From Chitinophaga lutea (GTDB taxonomy: Bacteria; Bacteroidota; Bacteroidia; Chitinophagales; Chitinophagaceae): a DNA stretch of 64,000 nt. The position numbers and the translations under genes were made by a program. Position 1 is the first letter of the stretch. The number at the start of each line of letters is the position of its first letter. The notes below the pieces were generated by a model, which worked only from the letters and a program-made list of their open reading frames with translations, was not told where the DNA came from and did no database searches. Positions 28,601 to 37,511 of the stretch are shown piece after piece. Location of the stretch: NCBI RefSeq assembly GCF_003813775.1, contig NZ_RPDH01000001.1, positions 992,001 through 1,056,000 of the forward strand. Direction: 5' to 3'.

Positions 28601-28639
28601 CACTAACAGTAAATAAAGCAGTAGTAAGCATGATTTCAT
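25604..28639 (-). CDS. SusC/RagA TonB-dependent transporter (pair 1)
   Basis: The 1011-residue protein has a signal peptide (MKSCLLLLYLLLVARLAMAF), then a carboxypeptidase-regulatory-like domain (VKGMVKDKDGNPIPGVTIQV). A TonB-box-like LEQVVVVGYGTRRK and the plug (YVVDGVLTND, DASSAAIYGVRAANGVIIIT) come next, followed by a 22-strand-type barrel ending TYAAGLNVIF. It imports glycan fragments with its SusD partner. The open frame reaches 28861 but the first 74 codons lie in the repeat array, so the start is 28639. No consensus promoter was found just upstream. Confidence 0.96.
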   Translation of the reverse strand: MKSCLLLLYLLLVARLAMAFYAPVKGMVKDKDGNPIPGVTIQVKGTSLGTVSQPDGSFTLNVPDANATLVFSYIGYEPQEIPLAGRATIDVTLAPSSSQLEQVVVVGYGTRRKRDLTGAIGSVKGEEITRQPVNTATQGIQGKLAGVQIISSGAPGSQPQVRVRGTGSMLAGAEPLYVVDGVLTNDIRNINTADIVTMDVLKDASSAAIYGVRAANGVIIITTKRGQAGKMEVSYNMSVGWREVANLVKMANSTQYTAYLKDVAPNAAIPPYNVSSDWYDAILRKGFQQTHNVSLSGGNDKVLYYFNVGYLTDAGIVNRNNYDRLTVRSNTEYNITKELKFVAQLSFMHNNTDYVDLQGIYNNTYRAAPVIPVMQNGKYGNTSAFGNVGNPVLTSDKTNDNLKENRLQGTTYLEYSPWTFLKLRSSLSVNQGNFNRKRYNAKYLNDESTFLVAGGNQQRPESQLTIVKEQGTEWLWDNTATYQQRFGDHDLTALVGFTAQKYSADYVEAARRNVPSSSDLWYLIAGDPNTSTNTSDGDKYARRSLLARINYGYRDKYLLSASFRNDASSRFPSDNRQGYFPAVGLGWVISEEDFMKNSDRQIFDFLKLRGSWGRIGNDNIASNLYILTANSGLLYFFNGVATLGTNLADIKDRNLKWETTEEYDVGLEFSTLKKRLTGEVNYYNKKTIDALVNVRIPGLLGDPDNEYTTNAGSFVNKGWEFTLQWRDNISEDFNYTFGGNLTLNENEVTGLNQGQPLFRGGVGQQGPVTQTASGHPIGSFYVYDAAGVFVDQAAVDAWVNKDGQKLQPTAQPGDLRYRDTDGNGVLNDNDKIFAGSYQPKLYYGLNAGLNYKGIDLSLDFYGNAGNKIYNGKKAFRYELTDNIEASYADKRWTPTRPSSTDPKALLGSTRASTYFVESGNFFRLNNVTLGYSLPKSWLDRIKIERVRVYLTSQNLFTVKRFSGFSPEMVSSNPKADGFLSLQNSTSPLEAGIELMPYPTTRTYAAGLNVIF

Positions 28640-29716
28640 AATGCACAGTTTTTCAGGTTTGGGTACAGGGCAAAAAGGATATGCAGGAACATTCACAGAA
28701 AAATGCCCGGTATGAGGGGAAACAGGACGGAGCGTGGTAGCGGGAAAACAGAACAGTCCATTCACAGATAAATGCGCGGCAAAGGGGAACAGCGACGGAA
28801 CGTGGCGACGGGAAAACAGAACGAGTTTAAATACATGGTAAAAGGAAACAGGACGAAGCACGGCAACGGAAAATAGAACGAGTTAAATACGTGGTACAAG
28901 GGAACAGGACGGAAAGTGGCAACGGGAAAACAGAACGAGCTTAAATGCGTAGCACAAGGAAACAGGACGAAACGTGGCAACGGGAAAACAGAACAGCCTT
29001 AAATGGCGTGGTACAAGGGAACAGGACGGAAAGTGGCAACGGGAAAACAGAACAGGCTTAAATGCGTGGTACACGGAAACAGGACGAAACGTGGCAACGG
29101 GAAAACAGAACGAGCTTAAATGCGTAGCACAAGGAAACAGGACGAAACGTGGCAACGGGAAAACAGAACAGTTCCTTTCACAGGGGGCCGCCGGTAAGCG
29201 GGCACAACTCCCGGTAACAGGCAAAGGAAGGGACAACGGGACAGGAAAACATTCACAGAAATACCCGGCTCGGAAAAAAGGGACTTACACCGGGGTACAG
29301 AGAAAAAAGGACAGGCCCGGAAACTCTTGTGGGTTACAACATTTATTACAACGGGAAGGCCCGGAATGTTCAGTCGCACGGGGATATATTCCACCGGGTA
29401 CGTATGTCATTTGATTGCAATAAAAGTTAAAACTATGTTAAAACCCGAAAAAAGTCCCAATCTTGGTATCCGAGGTACCTAACTATTACGAGGCGTTTTT
29501 ATAGTAACCAGGGAAATACTGAAAAAGGAAAGGAAGGAACATCAAAATTAGGAACATCTGCTTTTTAGCCGCTTGCTTTCATTCGATTTAATGATTTCGT
29601 AACGACCATGCCCCCGCTTGTATAATCGATTGAACCACCAAGATCTAAATCATCAAATACCTAGTCATTACAGAGTGAGCTATGCCCATGTCTAAGTCTT
29701 AAAATCCCATCAATAT
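28640..29716. other. Spacer between divergent SusC operons, with tandem array
   Basis: This 1.08-kb stretch has no supported gene. From 28718 to about 29172 it is a 58-bp tandem array. Degenerate relatives of the unit continue on both sides, and the segment ATTCACAGAAA recurs near 28691 and 29252. The right part (29400-29716) is AT-rich and presumably carries the promoter of the rightward SusC, but no good TTTG-TAnnTTTG pair was seen. Confidence 0.75.
28718..29172. repeat. 58-bp tandem repeat array, about 8 copies
   Basis: Each unit starts GGAAACAGGACGAAACGTGG, continues CAACGGGAAAACAGAACGAG and ends CTTAAATGCGTAGCACAA. Units starting GGGAACAGGACGGAAAGTGG alternate with the first type in the middle, giving a 116-bp higher order. 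The period is not a multiple of three, so it does not encode a repeated peptide. The plus strand is purine-rich. The last copy is partial. Confidence 0.92.
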
Positions 29717-32700
29717 ATGATCAGGAAGTTTACGCTATGCTACCTACTATTGCTATGCAGCATCGTTGCGCTTGCCCGCCAGTCGGGCAAAATTACCGGG
29801 AGGGTCGTTGACTCGAACGGCGGCATTCTCGAAGGAGTGAGCATCCAGGTGAAAGGAACCACCCGTGGCGCTTATACCAATGTGAAAGGAGAATTTGAAA
29901 TTGCGGCCGAGGGTGAAGTAACCCTGATGGTCACCTTCCTCGGGTACAACACCCAGGAGGTGAAAGCCCGGCCCGGCAACCAGGTGCAGCTGCGGCTGGT
30001 GCCGAAGAACCAGGACATCGACGAGGTGGTGGTGATCGGCTTCGGCAAACAGAAAAAAGCCACCACCACCGGCGCCATCAACTATGTGAAGGCCGAGGAG
30101 CTGAAAGACATGCCCACCGCCAGCGTGACCAACGCCCTGGCGGGCCGCCTGCCCGGCCTCATCTCGCAGCAGCGCACCGGCCTGCCCGGCAGCGATGCGG
30201 CCCTGCTGTATGTGCGCGGCTTCGGCACCTTCAACACCGCCGGCCAGGAACCGCTGGTGCTGGTAGACGGGGTGGAAAGGAGGTTCAACGATGTGGATTT
30301 CAACGAAGTGGAAACCATTTCCATTCTTAAAGACGCGTCCGCCACAGCCGTATTCGGGGTGCGCGGCGCCAACGGCGTTATCCTCATCACCACCAAACGC
30401 GGCGTGGCCGGCAAGCCCCGCGTGTCCATGACGGTGGATAACACCCTCCAGTTCGTGACCAACCTGCCGCAATACCTGCAGAGTTATGACTACGCCACAC
30501 TCTACAATGAGGCTTACCTCAACGACGGCGGCGATCCCAACTTTATGCCCTTCAGCCAGGAAGCCCTGCAGAAGTACAAAGACCATTCGGACCCGTATTT
30601 TTACCCGGACGTTAACTGGCACAAGGAAATCCTGAAAGACTATGCCCGTCAGACGCAGGCCAACGTCTCCATCAGCGGCGGCACTTCCCGTGCAAGGTAT
30701 TTTGTGGCCGCCACTTACCTCGACCAGGACGGTCTCCTGAAATACGGCAACTACAACGAATACAACACCAACTCCACCTTCAAGCGGTATAACTTCCGCA
30801 GCAACGTGGACCTGGATGTGAGCCCTACCCTCACCGTATCGATGTCGCTTTCCGGCAAACACTCGCGGCAGACCTGGCCCGGCAACGGCCACTTTTTCAC
30901 CGACAACCCGCTGGGCCTCATTTTCTGGAATATGGGCCGCTGGGCGCCTACCACCGCGCCGGTGTATAATCCCAACGGTTCGCTCGGCGCGTTTATCGAA
31001 GACAACAACATCGTGGGCGACGTATCCCGCACCGGGTATTCGGACAACTTCCGCACGGATGTGGAGGCCAACATCGACGTTCGCCACAAAATGGACTACG
31101 CCATCAAAGGCCTCAGCTTCCGCGGCAAGATCGTGTTCGATACTTATTTCTATTACACGGAACGGCGCCTCAAACAATACGAAACTTTCTATTACCTGCG
31201 GGACCCCGCCACCGGCGAGCCCATCTACCGCGCTACCAGCAAGGTGGAAACGCCCATCGCCTTTACGTCTACCGGCGTGAATGCGGACAAGCACGTGTAC
31301 GGCGAGGCCGCGCTCGACTATAGCCGCACCTTCGACGGTAAACACGCCGTAACGGGACTGGCCCTGTTTTATGCAGACCGCCTGCGCGAAGCGGCCGCCT
31401 ACCCCTTCTCCAAACTCGGCTGGGTAGGCCGGGTTACCTACGGGTACAAAAGCAAATACTTTGGGGAATTCAACATGGGCTACAACGGTACGGAGAACTT
31501 CGCCAAAGGAAAAAGGATGGGCTTCTTCCCTTCTTACTCCCTGGCCTGGATACTCACCGAAGAGCCCTGGATGAGGCCCCTTTCCAACTGGTTGGGTTAT
31601 ACGAAAATCCGGTTCTCGCGCGGCAAGGTGGGCAACTCCCTCATCGGTAACCGCCGGTACCTCTACCTGCCCGATACCTGGGGCAACCCCGGCTCCGCCT
31701 GGAACTACCGCTTCGGCACTTCCGGCACCGCAGTGGCCAGCGCATTCGAGCTGAACCTCGGCAACCCGGACGTAACCTGGGAAACCGCCTGGAAAAACAA
31801 CCTCGGCCTCGAATTCAATCTGTTCAACGGCATTACCCTCAATGTGGACCTCTTCTCTGAAAAGAGAGACAACATTCTCCTGTCGCGGCAGGACATTCCG
31901 TCGCTCATCGGCCAGACCTCTCTCCCGCCGGTGAATATGGGCGTCATGGAAAACAAGGGGTATGAGATCGAGCTGAAATACGATTACAAAGCCAGCAAAG
32001 ACCTGACTTTCAACATCGGCGGCAACTACAACTTCGCCCGCAACAAAATACTGGCGATGACGGAGCCGCAGAAACCCTACCCCTGGATGGCCCGTACCGG
32101 CAAGCGTTACGGCGAGCGTTTCGGGTATATCGTGGAAGGCTTTTTCAACAGCCAGCGTGAAGTGGACGAGTGGCACGACCAGACCACCTTCGGTACGGTG
32201 CAGCCCGGCGACCTCAAGTACCGCGACATGAACGGCGACAGCATCATCAACCAGTTCGACATTGCGCCCGTTGGCCACCCCGACGTGCCGGAAATCACCT
32301 ATGCCATCAGCGGCGGCGTGAAATTCAAAAACTGGGAATTGCAGGTACAGTTCCAGGGTGTGGATAATACTACCACCTTCGTGAACCAGCTGGGCGGCTG
32401 GGATTTTTATAACAGCGCAAAGGTGCAGAAGCACCACCTCGGCAGGTGGACGCCCGAAACAGCGGCCACAGCTACCTATCCCAGGCTCACCACCTCTTCC
32501 ACCACCGCGAAGAACAACTACCAGCCCTCTTCGTTCTGGGCCCGCGATGCCTCGTTCATCCGTTTCAAAAATCTGACCATCGCGTATTCATTGCCCAAGG
32601 CCTGGCTGCAAAGGCTGAAAATGCAACGCGTACGCATATACGTGAATGCGGCCAACCTTTACACCTGGTCGAAGTTCGACTGGTTTGACCCGGAAATCCG

Positions 32701-32767
32701 GTCTGCGGCGGCTAACCTGTACCCGCAGATGAAAAACTACAACCTGGGCCTCAACATCATTTTCTAA
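29717..32767 (+). CDS. SusC/RagA TonB-dependent transporter (pair 2)
   Basis: The 1016-residue protein begins with a signal peptide (MIRKFTLCYLLLLCSIVALA), then a carboxypeptidase-regulatory-like domain (GKITGRVVDSNGGILEGVSI), TonB-box-like DEVVVIGFGKQKK, plug (LVLVDGVERRFNDVDF, DASATAVFGVRGANGVILIT) and barrel ending NYNLGLNIIF. It is the first gene of a rightward operon with two consecutive SusCD pairs. Its partner SusD starts 11 bases after its stop. The ATG at 29717 directly begins the signal peptide. Confidence 0.96.
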   Translation: MIRKFTLCYLLLLCSIVALARQSGKITGRVVDSNGGILEGVSIQVKGTTRGAYTNVKGEFEIAAEGEVTLMVTFLGYNTQEVKARPGNQVQLRLVPKNQDIDEVVVIGFGKQKKATTTGAINYVKAEELKDMPTASVTNALAGRLPGLISQQRTGLPGSDAALLYVRGFGTFNTAGQEPLVLVDGVERRFNDVDFNEVETISILKDASATAVFGVRGANGVILITTKRGVAGKPRVSMTVDNTLQFVTNLPQYLQSYDYATLYNEAYLNDGGDPNFMPFSQEALQKYKDHSDPYFYPDVNWHKEILKDYARQTQANVSISGGTSRARYFVAATYLDQDGLLKYGNYNEYNTNSTFKRYNFRSNVDLDVSPTLTVSMSLSGKHSRQTWPGNGHFFTDNPLGLIFWNMGRWAPTTAPVYNPNGSLGAFIEDNNIVGDVSRTGYSDNFRTDVEANIDVRHKMDYAIKGLSFRGKIVFDTYFYYTERRLKQYETFYYLRDPATGEPIYRATSKVETPIAFTSTGVNADKHVYGEAALDYSRTFDGKHAVTGLALFYADRLREAAAYPFSKLGWVGRVTYGYKSKYFGEFNMGYNGTENFAKGKRMGFFPSYSLAWILTEEPWMRPLSNWLGYTKIRFSRGKVGNSLIGNRRYLYLPDTWGNPGSAWNYRFGTSGTAVASAFELNLGNPDVTWETAWKNNLGLEFNLFNGITLNVDLFSEKRDNILLSRQDIPSLIGQTSLPPVNMGVMENKGYEIELKYDYKASKDLTFNIGGNYNFARNKILAMTEPQKPYPWMARTGKRYGERFGYIVEGFFNSQREVDEWHDQTTFGTVQPGDLKYRDMNGDSIINQFDIAPVGHPDVPEITYAISGGVKFKNWELQVQFQGVDNTTTFVNQLGGWDFYNSAKVQKHHLGRWTPETAATATYPRLTTSSTTAKNNYQPSSFWARDASFIRFKNLTIAYSLPKAWLQRLKMQRVRIYVNAANLYTWSKFDWFDPEIRSAAANLYPQMKNYNLGLNIIF

Positions 32768-32778
32768 AAACATTCTCG

Positions 32779-34461
32779 ATGAAAAAACTTACGCTATATA
32801 TACTATTGCTCGGCGGTCTGTTTACAGGCGCCTGCCGCCGCGATTTCCTGGCGCCCGACTTTTCCATTTCCACCAGCTATACGGAGGAACTGGTATTTAC
32901 GTCGGCCGTGGAAGCGCAAAAGGTACTGAACAACTGCTACGCCTACCTGCAACCCTTCAGCGCCTACCGCATGCGGTATGGACTGGCCCCTGCCAGAACG
33001 GGCTCCGCACTGCCGGCTTCTTACACCGACGAAGCGGCCAACGGCACCACTACGGCGCAAAGCTGGAGTGTGACCAACGGGAGCTTCAACCAGTTCTTCA
33101 ACCCGGACAATATGTGGGAAACTTGCTACCAGGGCATCCGCCGCTGCAACATGTTCCTTGAGAACATCGACCGTGTGCAGGATGGCGACCCGCCGGTTGT
33201 GGCCCGGTGGAAACATGAAGTACGTTTTCTCCGCGCGTTTTATTATTTCGAACTGTTCCGCCGTTACGGAGGTGTGCCGCTTGTGAAAAAAGCGCTGTCA
33301 GTACAGGGTGTGCTCAACAACGACCTGTCTGAGTACTACATCCCCCGCGCCACCGTCGACGAGGTCGTGGATTTTATCAGCAAGGAACTCGACACCGCCG
33401 CTACAGGATTGCCAGCAGTATATGCCTCCGGCGATCTCGGCCGCATTACCAAACAGACCGCGCTCGGCTACAAAGGCAGGTTGCTGCTTTACCACGCCAG
33501 CGAACTGCATAACCCCGGCAACGCCAACCCGCAACGCTGGAGAATTGCCGCAGACGCCTGCCGCACTGCTATCGACACCGCCGAAAAAGCAGGCGGGCAC
33601 CAGCTGCATAGCAATTACCAAAGGATGTTCCTCAACGATTCCCGCACCAACAAGGAAACGCTGCTCTTCATCTACGAAAGCATCGGCAGCGCGTATGACC
33701 TCCGCGAGGGGCACCCGAGCGCAGGACGTTACGGCGGTACCAACCCCACGCTGAACCTGGTGGATAAATACGAAATGAAAAACGGGAAACCCATCACGGA
33801 TCCCACTTCGGGATATGATCCCCAGCAACCGTTCAAAGACCGCGATCCCCGTTTGGGCATGTCTGTGGTGCAACCCCTGGAAAGCTGGTTCGGCGTACAG
33901 TTCAGGCCCTGGTATGGCCCGGGCGGGCTCGATGGCCGCTCTGTGTACGGCGCTAAACCAAACGACGGCAGCTGGAGTTCCATGCTCGTGAAAAAGTTCG
34001 TGGACGTAGGTGAGGGAGCAAACCGCAACTGGACGCTGATGCGCCTGGGCGAACTGTACCTTAACTACGCGGAAGCTGAAAATGAAGCGGCAGGGCCTGT
34101 GGCTGCCGTGTACAAATACGTGAACCTTATTCGTAAACGTACCGGCGTTGGTATGCAAGAATTGCCCGCCGGCATCACCAAAGACAGTATGCGCACCCGC
34201 ATCCGCAACGAACGTTCGGTAGAGCTGGCGTTTGAAGAACACCGCGGCTTCGATGCCCGCCGGTGGAAGATTGCCGAAGAAACATTCGGCGGGGCCACCT
34301 GGGGCTGGCGTACTTTTTATAACGCCCAGACCGGCGCGCTCAGCTACACCCGGTACAACTTTCAGAACAGGATCTATAAAAAACACTGGAACCTGTACCC
34401 CATCCCGCAAACAGAAATCGAAAGAAGCAAGGGCAGCCTGGTACAAAATCCCGGTTACTGA
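32779..34461 (+). CDS. SusD/RagB-family lipoprotein (pair 2)
   Basis: The 560-residue protein has a lipoprotein signal (MKKLTLYILLLGGLFTGAC, Cys19) followed by RRDFLAPD. SusD landmarks include HEVRFLRAFYYFELFRRYGG, KQTALGYKGRLLLYHASELH and RLGELYLNYAEAENEAAG, and it ends YPIPQTEIERSKGSLVQNPG. It should form the surface lid of the preceding SusC. The next SusC gene starts 26 bases later, so the whole four-gene block is probably one transcript. Confidence 0.95.
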   Translation: MKKLTLYILLLGGLFTGACRRDFLAPDFSISTSYTEELVFTSAVEAQKVLNNCYAYLQPFSAYRMRYGLAPARTGSALPASYTDEAANGTTTAQSWSVTNGSFNQFFNPDNMWETCYQGIRRCNMFLENIDRVQDGDPPVVARWKHEVRFLRAFYYFELFRRYGGVPLVKKALSVQGVLNNDLSEYYIPRATVDEVVDFISKELDTAATGLPAVYASGDLGRITKQTALGYKGRLLLYHASELHNPGNANPQRWRIAADACRTAIDTAEKAGGHQLHSNYQRMFLNDSRTNKETLLFIYESIGSAYDLREGHPSAGRYGGTNPTLNLVDKYEMKNGKPITDPTSGYDPQQPFKDRDPRLGMSVVQPLESWFGVQFRPWYGPGGLDGRSVYGAKPNDGSWSSMLVKKFVDVGEGANRNWTLMRLGELYLNYAEAENEAAGPVAAVYKYVNLIRKRTGVGMQELPAGITKDSMRTRIRNERSVELAFEEHRGFDARRWKIAEETFGGATWGWRTFYNAQTGALSYTRYNFQNRIYKKHWNLYPIPQTEIERSKGSLVQNPGY

Positions 34462-34487
34462 TTGTTCACCATTAATGCTCGCAACCA

Positions 34488-37400
34488 ATGCAACAAAAAC
34501 TATTCAGAATATTTACATCGCTGCTATGCTGCATGCTGCCGTGGATGGCGTATGCGCAGAAGCAGGAGTTCGGTAAAGTGGTGAACGAAGAAGGGAATAC
34601 CCTCAAAGGCGCCATGATCATCTCGGCGATGACCAGCAAAGAAGTCACCTCCAATAAAAACGGCCTCTTCTCCCTGGAAGGCCTCATTCCCGGCGATACG
34701 CTGTACGCCTACTATGCAGGATACGAACAGGCCACGGTGTACGTGCGTGAAGGCGCGCCCGTACTGGTTACGCTGAAAAAAGCCTCTCCCTGGGATAAAA
34801 CCACCCCGCTCCTCTGGTACAATAAAAAGCGGCTGCTGGTAACCGGCGCCGTGAATGTGCTCACGGAAAACGACCTGCTGAAATCGCCGGCCATCAACAT
34901 CAAAAATGCGCTCGACGGGCGTGTACCGGGATATTATTCCATTCAGACGGATGCCAGTCCCGGTAACGAACTCCCCTCCATCTACATCCGCGGCCGTTCC
35001 GGCATCACCGATGCCGGTGGCTATAATTCGCTGGTAGACGGGGTTGAAAGGGACTACGGTGAACTGGAAGTAAGCGAAATAGACCAGCTGGTGGTACTGA
35101 AAGATGCGATCAGCAACGCCATGTACGGCAGCCGTGGTGCGAGGAAAGGTGTATATGTGACTACCAAACGCGGCCAGGCTTACCAGAACAGGATTTCCGT
35201 GATGGCGCAAACCGGCATACAGCAGCCGACCAAATTACCGCGTACGCTCGGTGCTTACCAGTACGCATTGCTCCATAACGAAGGCTCCGCCAACGACCAG
35301 GTGCAGGCCGACTACACGCAGGCACAGCTCGACGGCTACCTCAATAAAACGGATCCTTACCTGTACCCGGACGTGGATTGGTACGATGCCGCCGTGAACA
35401 ACACCGCCATGCAGTACCGCTTCAACCTGAGCGCTTCCGGCGGGAACAAGACCGCCCGGTATTTTATGATGATGGGCTACACCAACCAGGAAGGCCTGCT
35501 CAAGTACAGCCGTGATAACGACAATTACCGCACCGGCCAGAGTTACCAGCGGTATAATTTCCGCACCAATATGGACGTGAGCGTGGACGCGAATACGCTC
35601 GTGCAGCTCGACATCAATGTGCGCCTCGAGCGCCGCGTGCTGCCGCACAGCAGCCTTTCCGCCGCCAGCATCTGGACCAACATCGCTTCTTATCCTCCCG
35701 GCCAGTTCCCGGTATTCAACCCGAACGGCTCCCTGGGCGGTAACGCACAATATGGGGAAAACCCCATCGGTTCGCTGACCCGCACCGGCTACCAGCACCA
35801 GGACCATCGCTTCCTCGAAGGCAGCACCCGCGTATTCCGCAAGCTCGATTCCTGGCTGCCCGGCCTCTCCGCTTTCGCGTCCTTTTCTTTCAACTCGTTT
35901 GCAAGGCCCACCATGCAGCAGAGCCAGGACTTCGCGGTATATACCTATCAGGGAAAAGACCAGCCGTATGTCAAGTTCGGCAACGACGTTCCGTTGAGCG
36001 CTCCGGCCAGTGTGCCTACCTTTTCGCATAACTATGCCTTCGAAGGCGGGCTGGAATACGCGCCCAAACTCAAAGGCGGCCATCACCTGAATACCAAACT
36101 CAAATACTTCCAGGTAAGGCAGAAACAGCCCGATACGGACCTGCCGTATTCCCGCCAGCTCGTGTCCGGTATTGCCTCATACGACTATAACGAAAAGTAT
36201 ATCGCCGATGTGGTGGTATCGTATTCCGGCACGGAGAACTACGCCAAAGACAGGCGCTTCCAGACCTACCCCGCTGTGGGCCTGAGCTGGATAGCTTCCA
36301 AAGAAAACATGCTGAAAAATGCCACCTGGCTGAGCCTGCTGAAAGTGCGCGGTTCCTACGGCATCCTGGGCAACGACGTGTATCCCTCCAGGTTCCCCTA
36401 CGTAGAGGGCATCACAGGCAGCGGCACCGGCGCCAACTTCGGGCAAACGGGCTTTACCGGCACCGGCTTGCAGGAAACCACGCTGGGCAACCCGCTCACA
36501 AGAGCCATGGAATACAAACAGGCCAATGTGGGCATCGACGTGGAATTGTTTAACCGGCAGATCGCGCTGACGGTGGACCGCTTTTCGGAGAAAGTCAATT
36601 TTATCCCCGTAACGCCGGAGAACATCAGCGCCATCATCGGCAACTCGCAGGTACCCGCCAGCATCGGCCGCACCAGTAACCAGGGCTGGGAAGGCGAGAT
36701 CACGCTCCGCCGCAACTGGACCCGGCAGTTCGCTACGCACATCCGTGCGCAGGGCGCTTATTACACGAACAAAATCGAGTACCAGGCAGAACAGTTCCGC
36801 GACGAAGCGTACCAGCTGCGCACCGGCCGCCCGCTTGGCCAGGTATTCGGTCTGCAGGCGCTCGGATTTTATAAAGACCAGGCTGAAATCGACGCAGGGC
36901 CTTCTTCCTCTTTCACCACGCTGCGCCCCGGCGACCTGAAATATAAAGACCAGAATGGCGACGATGTGATCGACGCGCTCGATGAAATACCGCTGGGCAA
37001 ACCCGGTCTTCCGCAAATGCAATACGCTTTCGAGATCGGCGCGCGTTTCCGCAATTTTGAGCTTACCGTGCTATTCTCCGGTGTTACCGAAAGGTCGCTT
37101 TTCCTCAACGCCTACCCCAGCTTCCGTGGTTTCCAGCCCGGCTCCGCAAGGCCCACCGCCATGGTGCTCGGCCGCTGGACACCTGAAACGGCCGACAGGG
37201 CTACCTTCCCGAGGCTGAACACGGAAACCAACAACCACAACTTCCGCAACTCCACTTTCTGGATGAGGGACGGCGGATTCCTCCGGTTGAAAAATGTGGA
37301 GCTGGCATATAACATCCCGCAATCCATGCTCCGCCGCTGGGGTCTGCAGAGCGGGCGCATTTTCGCCACCGGGCACAACCTCGCCGTATGGTCCAAGTTC

Positions 37401-37493
37401 CCGGACACGGATCCCGAAAGCCCCGGCGCCGGTGTTAACACAGATTATCCCCTGTTGAAGATCACCAACCTGGGCGTGAAAATTGACTTCTAA
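34488..37493 (+). CDS. SusC/RagA-type transporter with atypical TonB-box region (pair 3)
   Basis: The 1001-residue protein has a signal peptide (LLCCMLPWMAYAQ), a short carboxypeptidase-regulatory-like domain (FGKVVNEEGNTLKGAMI), a plug (NSLVDGVERDYGELEVSEID, DAISNAMYGSRGARKGVYVT) and a barrel ending TNLGVKIDF. The usual VVVxGYG-type TonB box is absent: the region before the plug reads SPWDKTTPLLWYNKKRLLVT. The plug motif is also altered (GARKGVYVTT rather than GANGVI-ITT). It may couple to a different TonB or work less tightly coupled. Its SusD partner follows after 18 bases. Confidence 0.92.
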   Translation: MQQKLFRIFTSLLCCMLPWMAYAQKQEFGKVVNEEGNTLKGAMIISAMTSKEVTSNKNGLFSLEGLIPGDTLYAYYAGYEQATVYVREGAPVLVTLKKASPWDKTTPLLWYNKKRLLVTGAVNVLTENDLLKSPAINIKNALDGRVPGYYSIQTDASPGNELPSIYIRGRSGITDAGGYNSLVDGVERDYGELEVSEIDQLVVLKDAISNAMYGSRGARKGVYVTTKRGQAYQNRISVMAQTGIQQPTKLPRTLGAYQYALLHNEGSANDQVQADYTQAQLDGYLNKTDPYLYPDVDWYDAAVNNTAMQYRFNLSASGGNKTARYFMMMGYTNQEGLLKYSRDNDNYRTGQSYQRYNFRTNMDVSVDANTLVQLDINVRLERRVLPHSSLSAASIWTNIASYPPGQFPVFNPNGSLGGNAQYGENPIGSLTRTGYQHQDHRFLEGSTRVFRKLDSWLPGLSAFASFSFNSFARPTMQQSQDFAVYTYQGKDQPYVKFGNDVPLSAPASVPTFSHNYAFEGGLEYAPKLKGGHHLNTKLKYFQVRQKQPDTDLPYSRQLVSGIASYDYNEKYIADVVVSYSGTENYAKDRRFQTYPAVGLSWIASKENMLKNATWLSLLKVRGSYGILGNDVYPSRFPYVEGITGSGTGANFGQTGFTGTGLQETTLGNPLTRAMEYKQANVGIDVELFNRQIALTVDRFSEKVNFIPVTPENISAIIGNSQVPASIGRTSNQGWEGEITLRRNWTRQFATHIRAQGAYYTNKIEYQAEQFRDEAYQLRTGRPLGQVFGLQALGFYKDQAEIDAGPSSSFTTLRPGDLKYKDQNGDDVIDALDEIPLGKPGLPQMQYAFEIGARFRNFELTVLFSGVTERSLFLNAYPSFRGFQPGSARPTAMVLGRWTPETADRATFPRLNTETNNHNFRNSTFWMRDGGFLRLKNVELAYNIPQSMLRRWGLQSGRIFATGHNLAVWSKFPDTDPESPGAGVNTDYPLLKITNLGVKIDF

Positions 37494-37511
37494 TTCTTAA
37501 AGCAACAACTC

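Noticed and set aside
28718..29172. CRISPR array
   Set aside because: The units are contiguous and similar over their full 58 bp, with no unique spacers and no cas genes nearby.
28762..29236. Short minus-strand coding frames within the 58-bp array
   Set aside because: Each repeat shifts the frame because 58 is not a multiple of three, and the Cys/Phe/Pro-rich peptides resemble no protein; open frames follow from the lack of stop codons in the unit.
29753..32437. 894-codon minus-strand open frame opposite the second SusC
   Set aside because: Shadow of the SusC gene; no recognisable domain and compositional bias as in other antisense frames.
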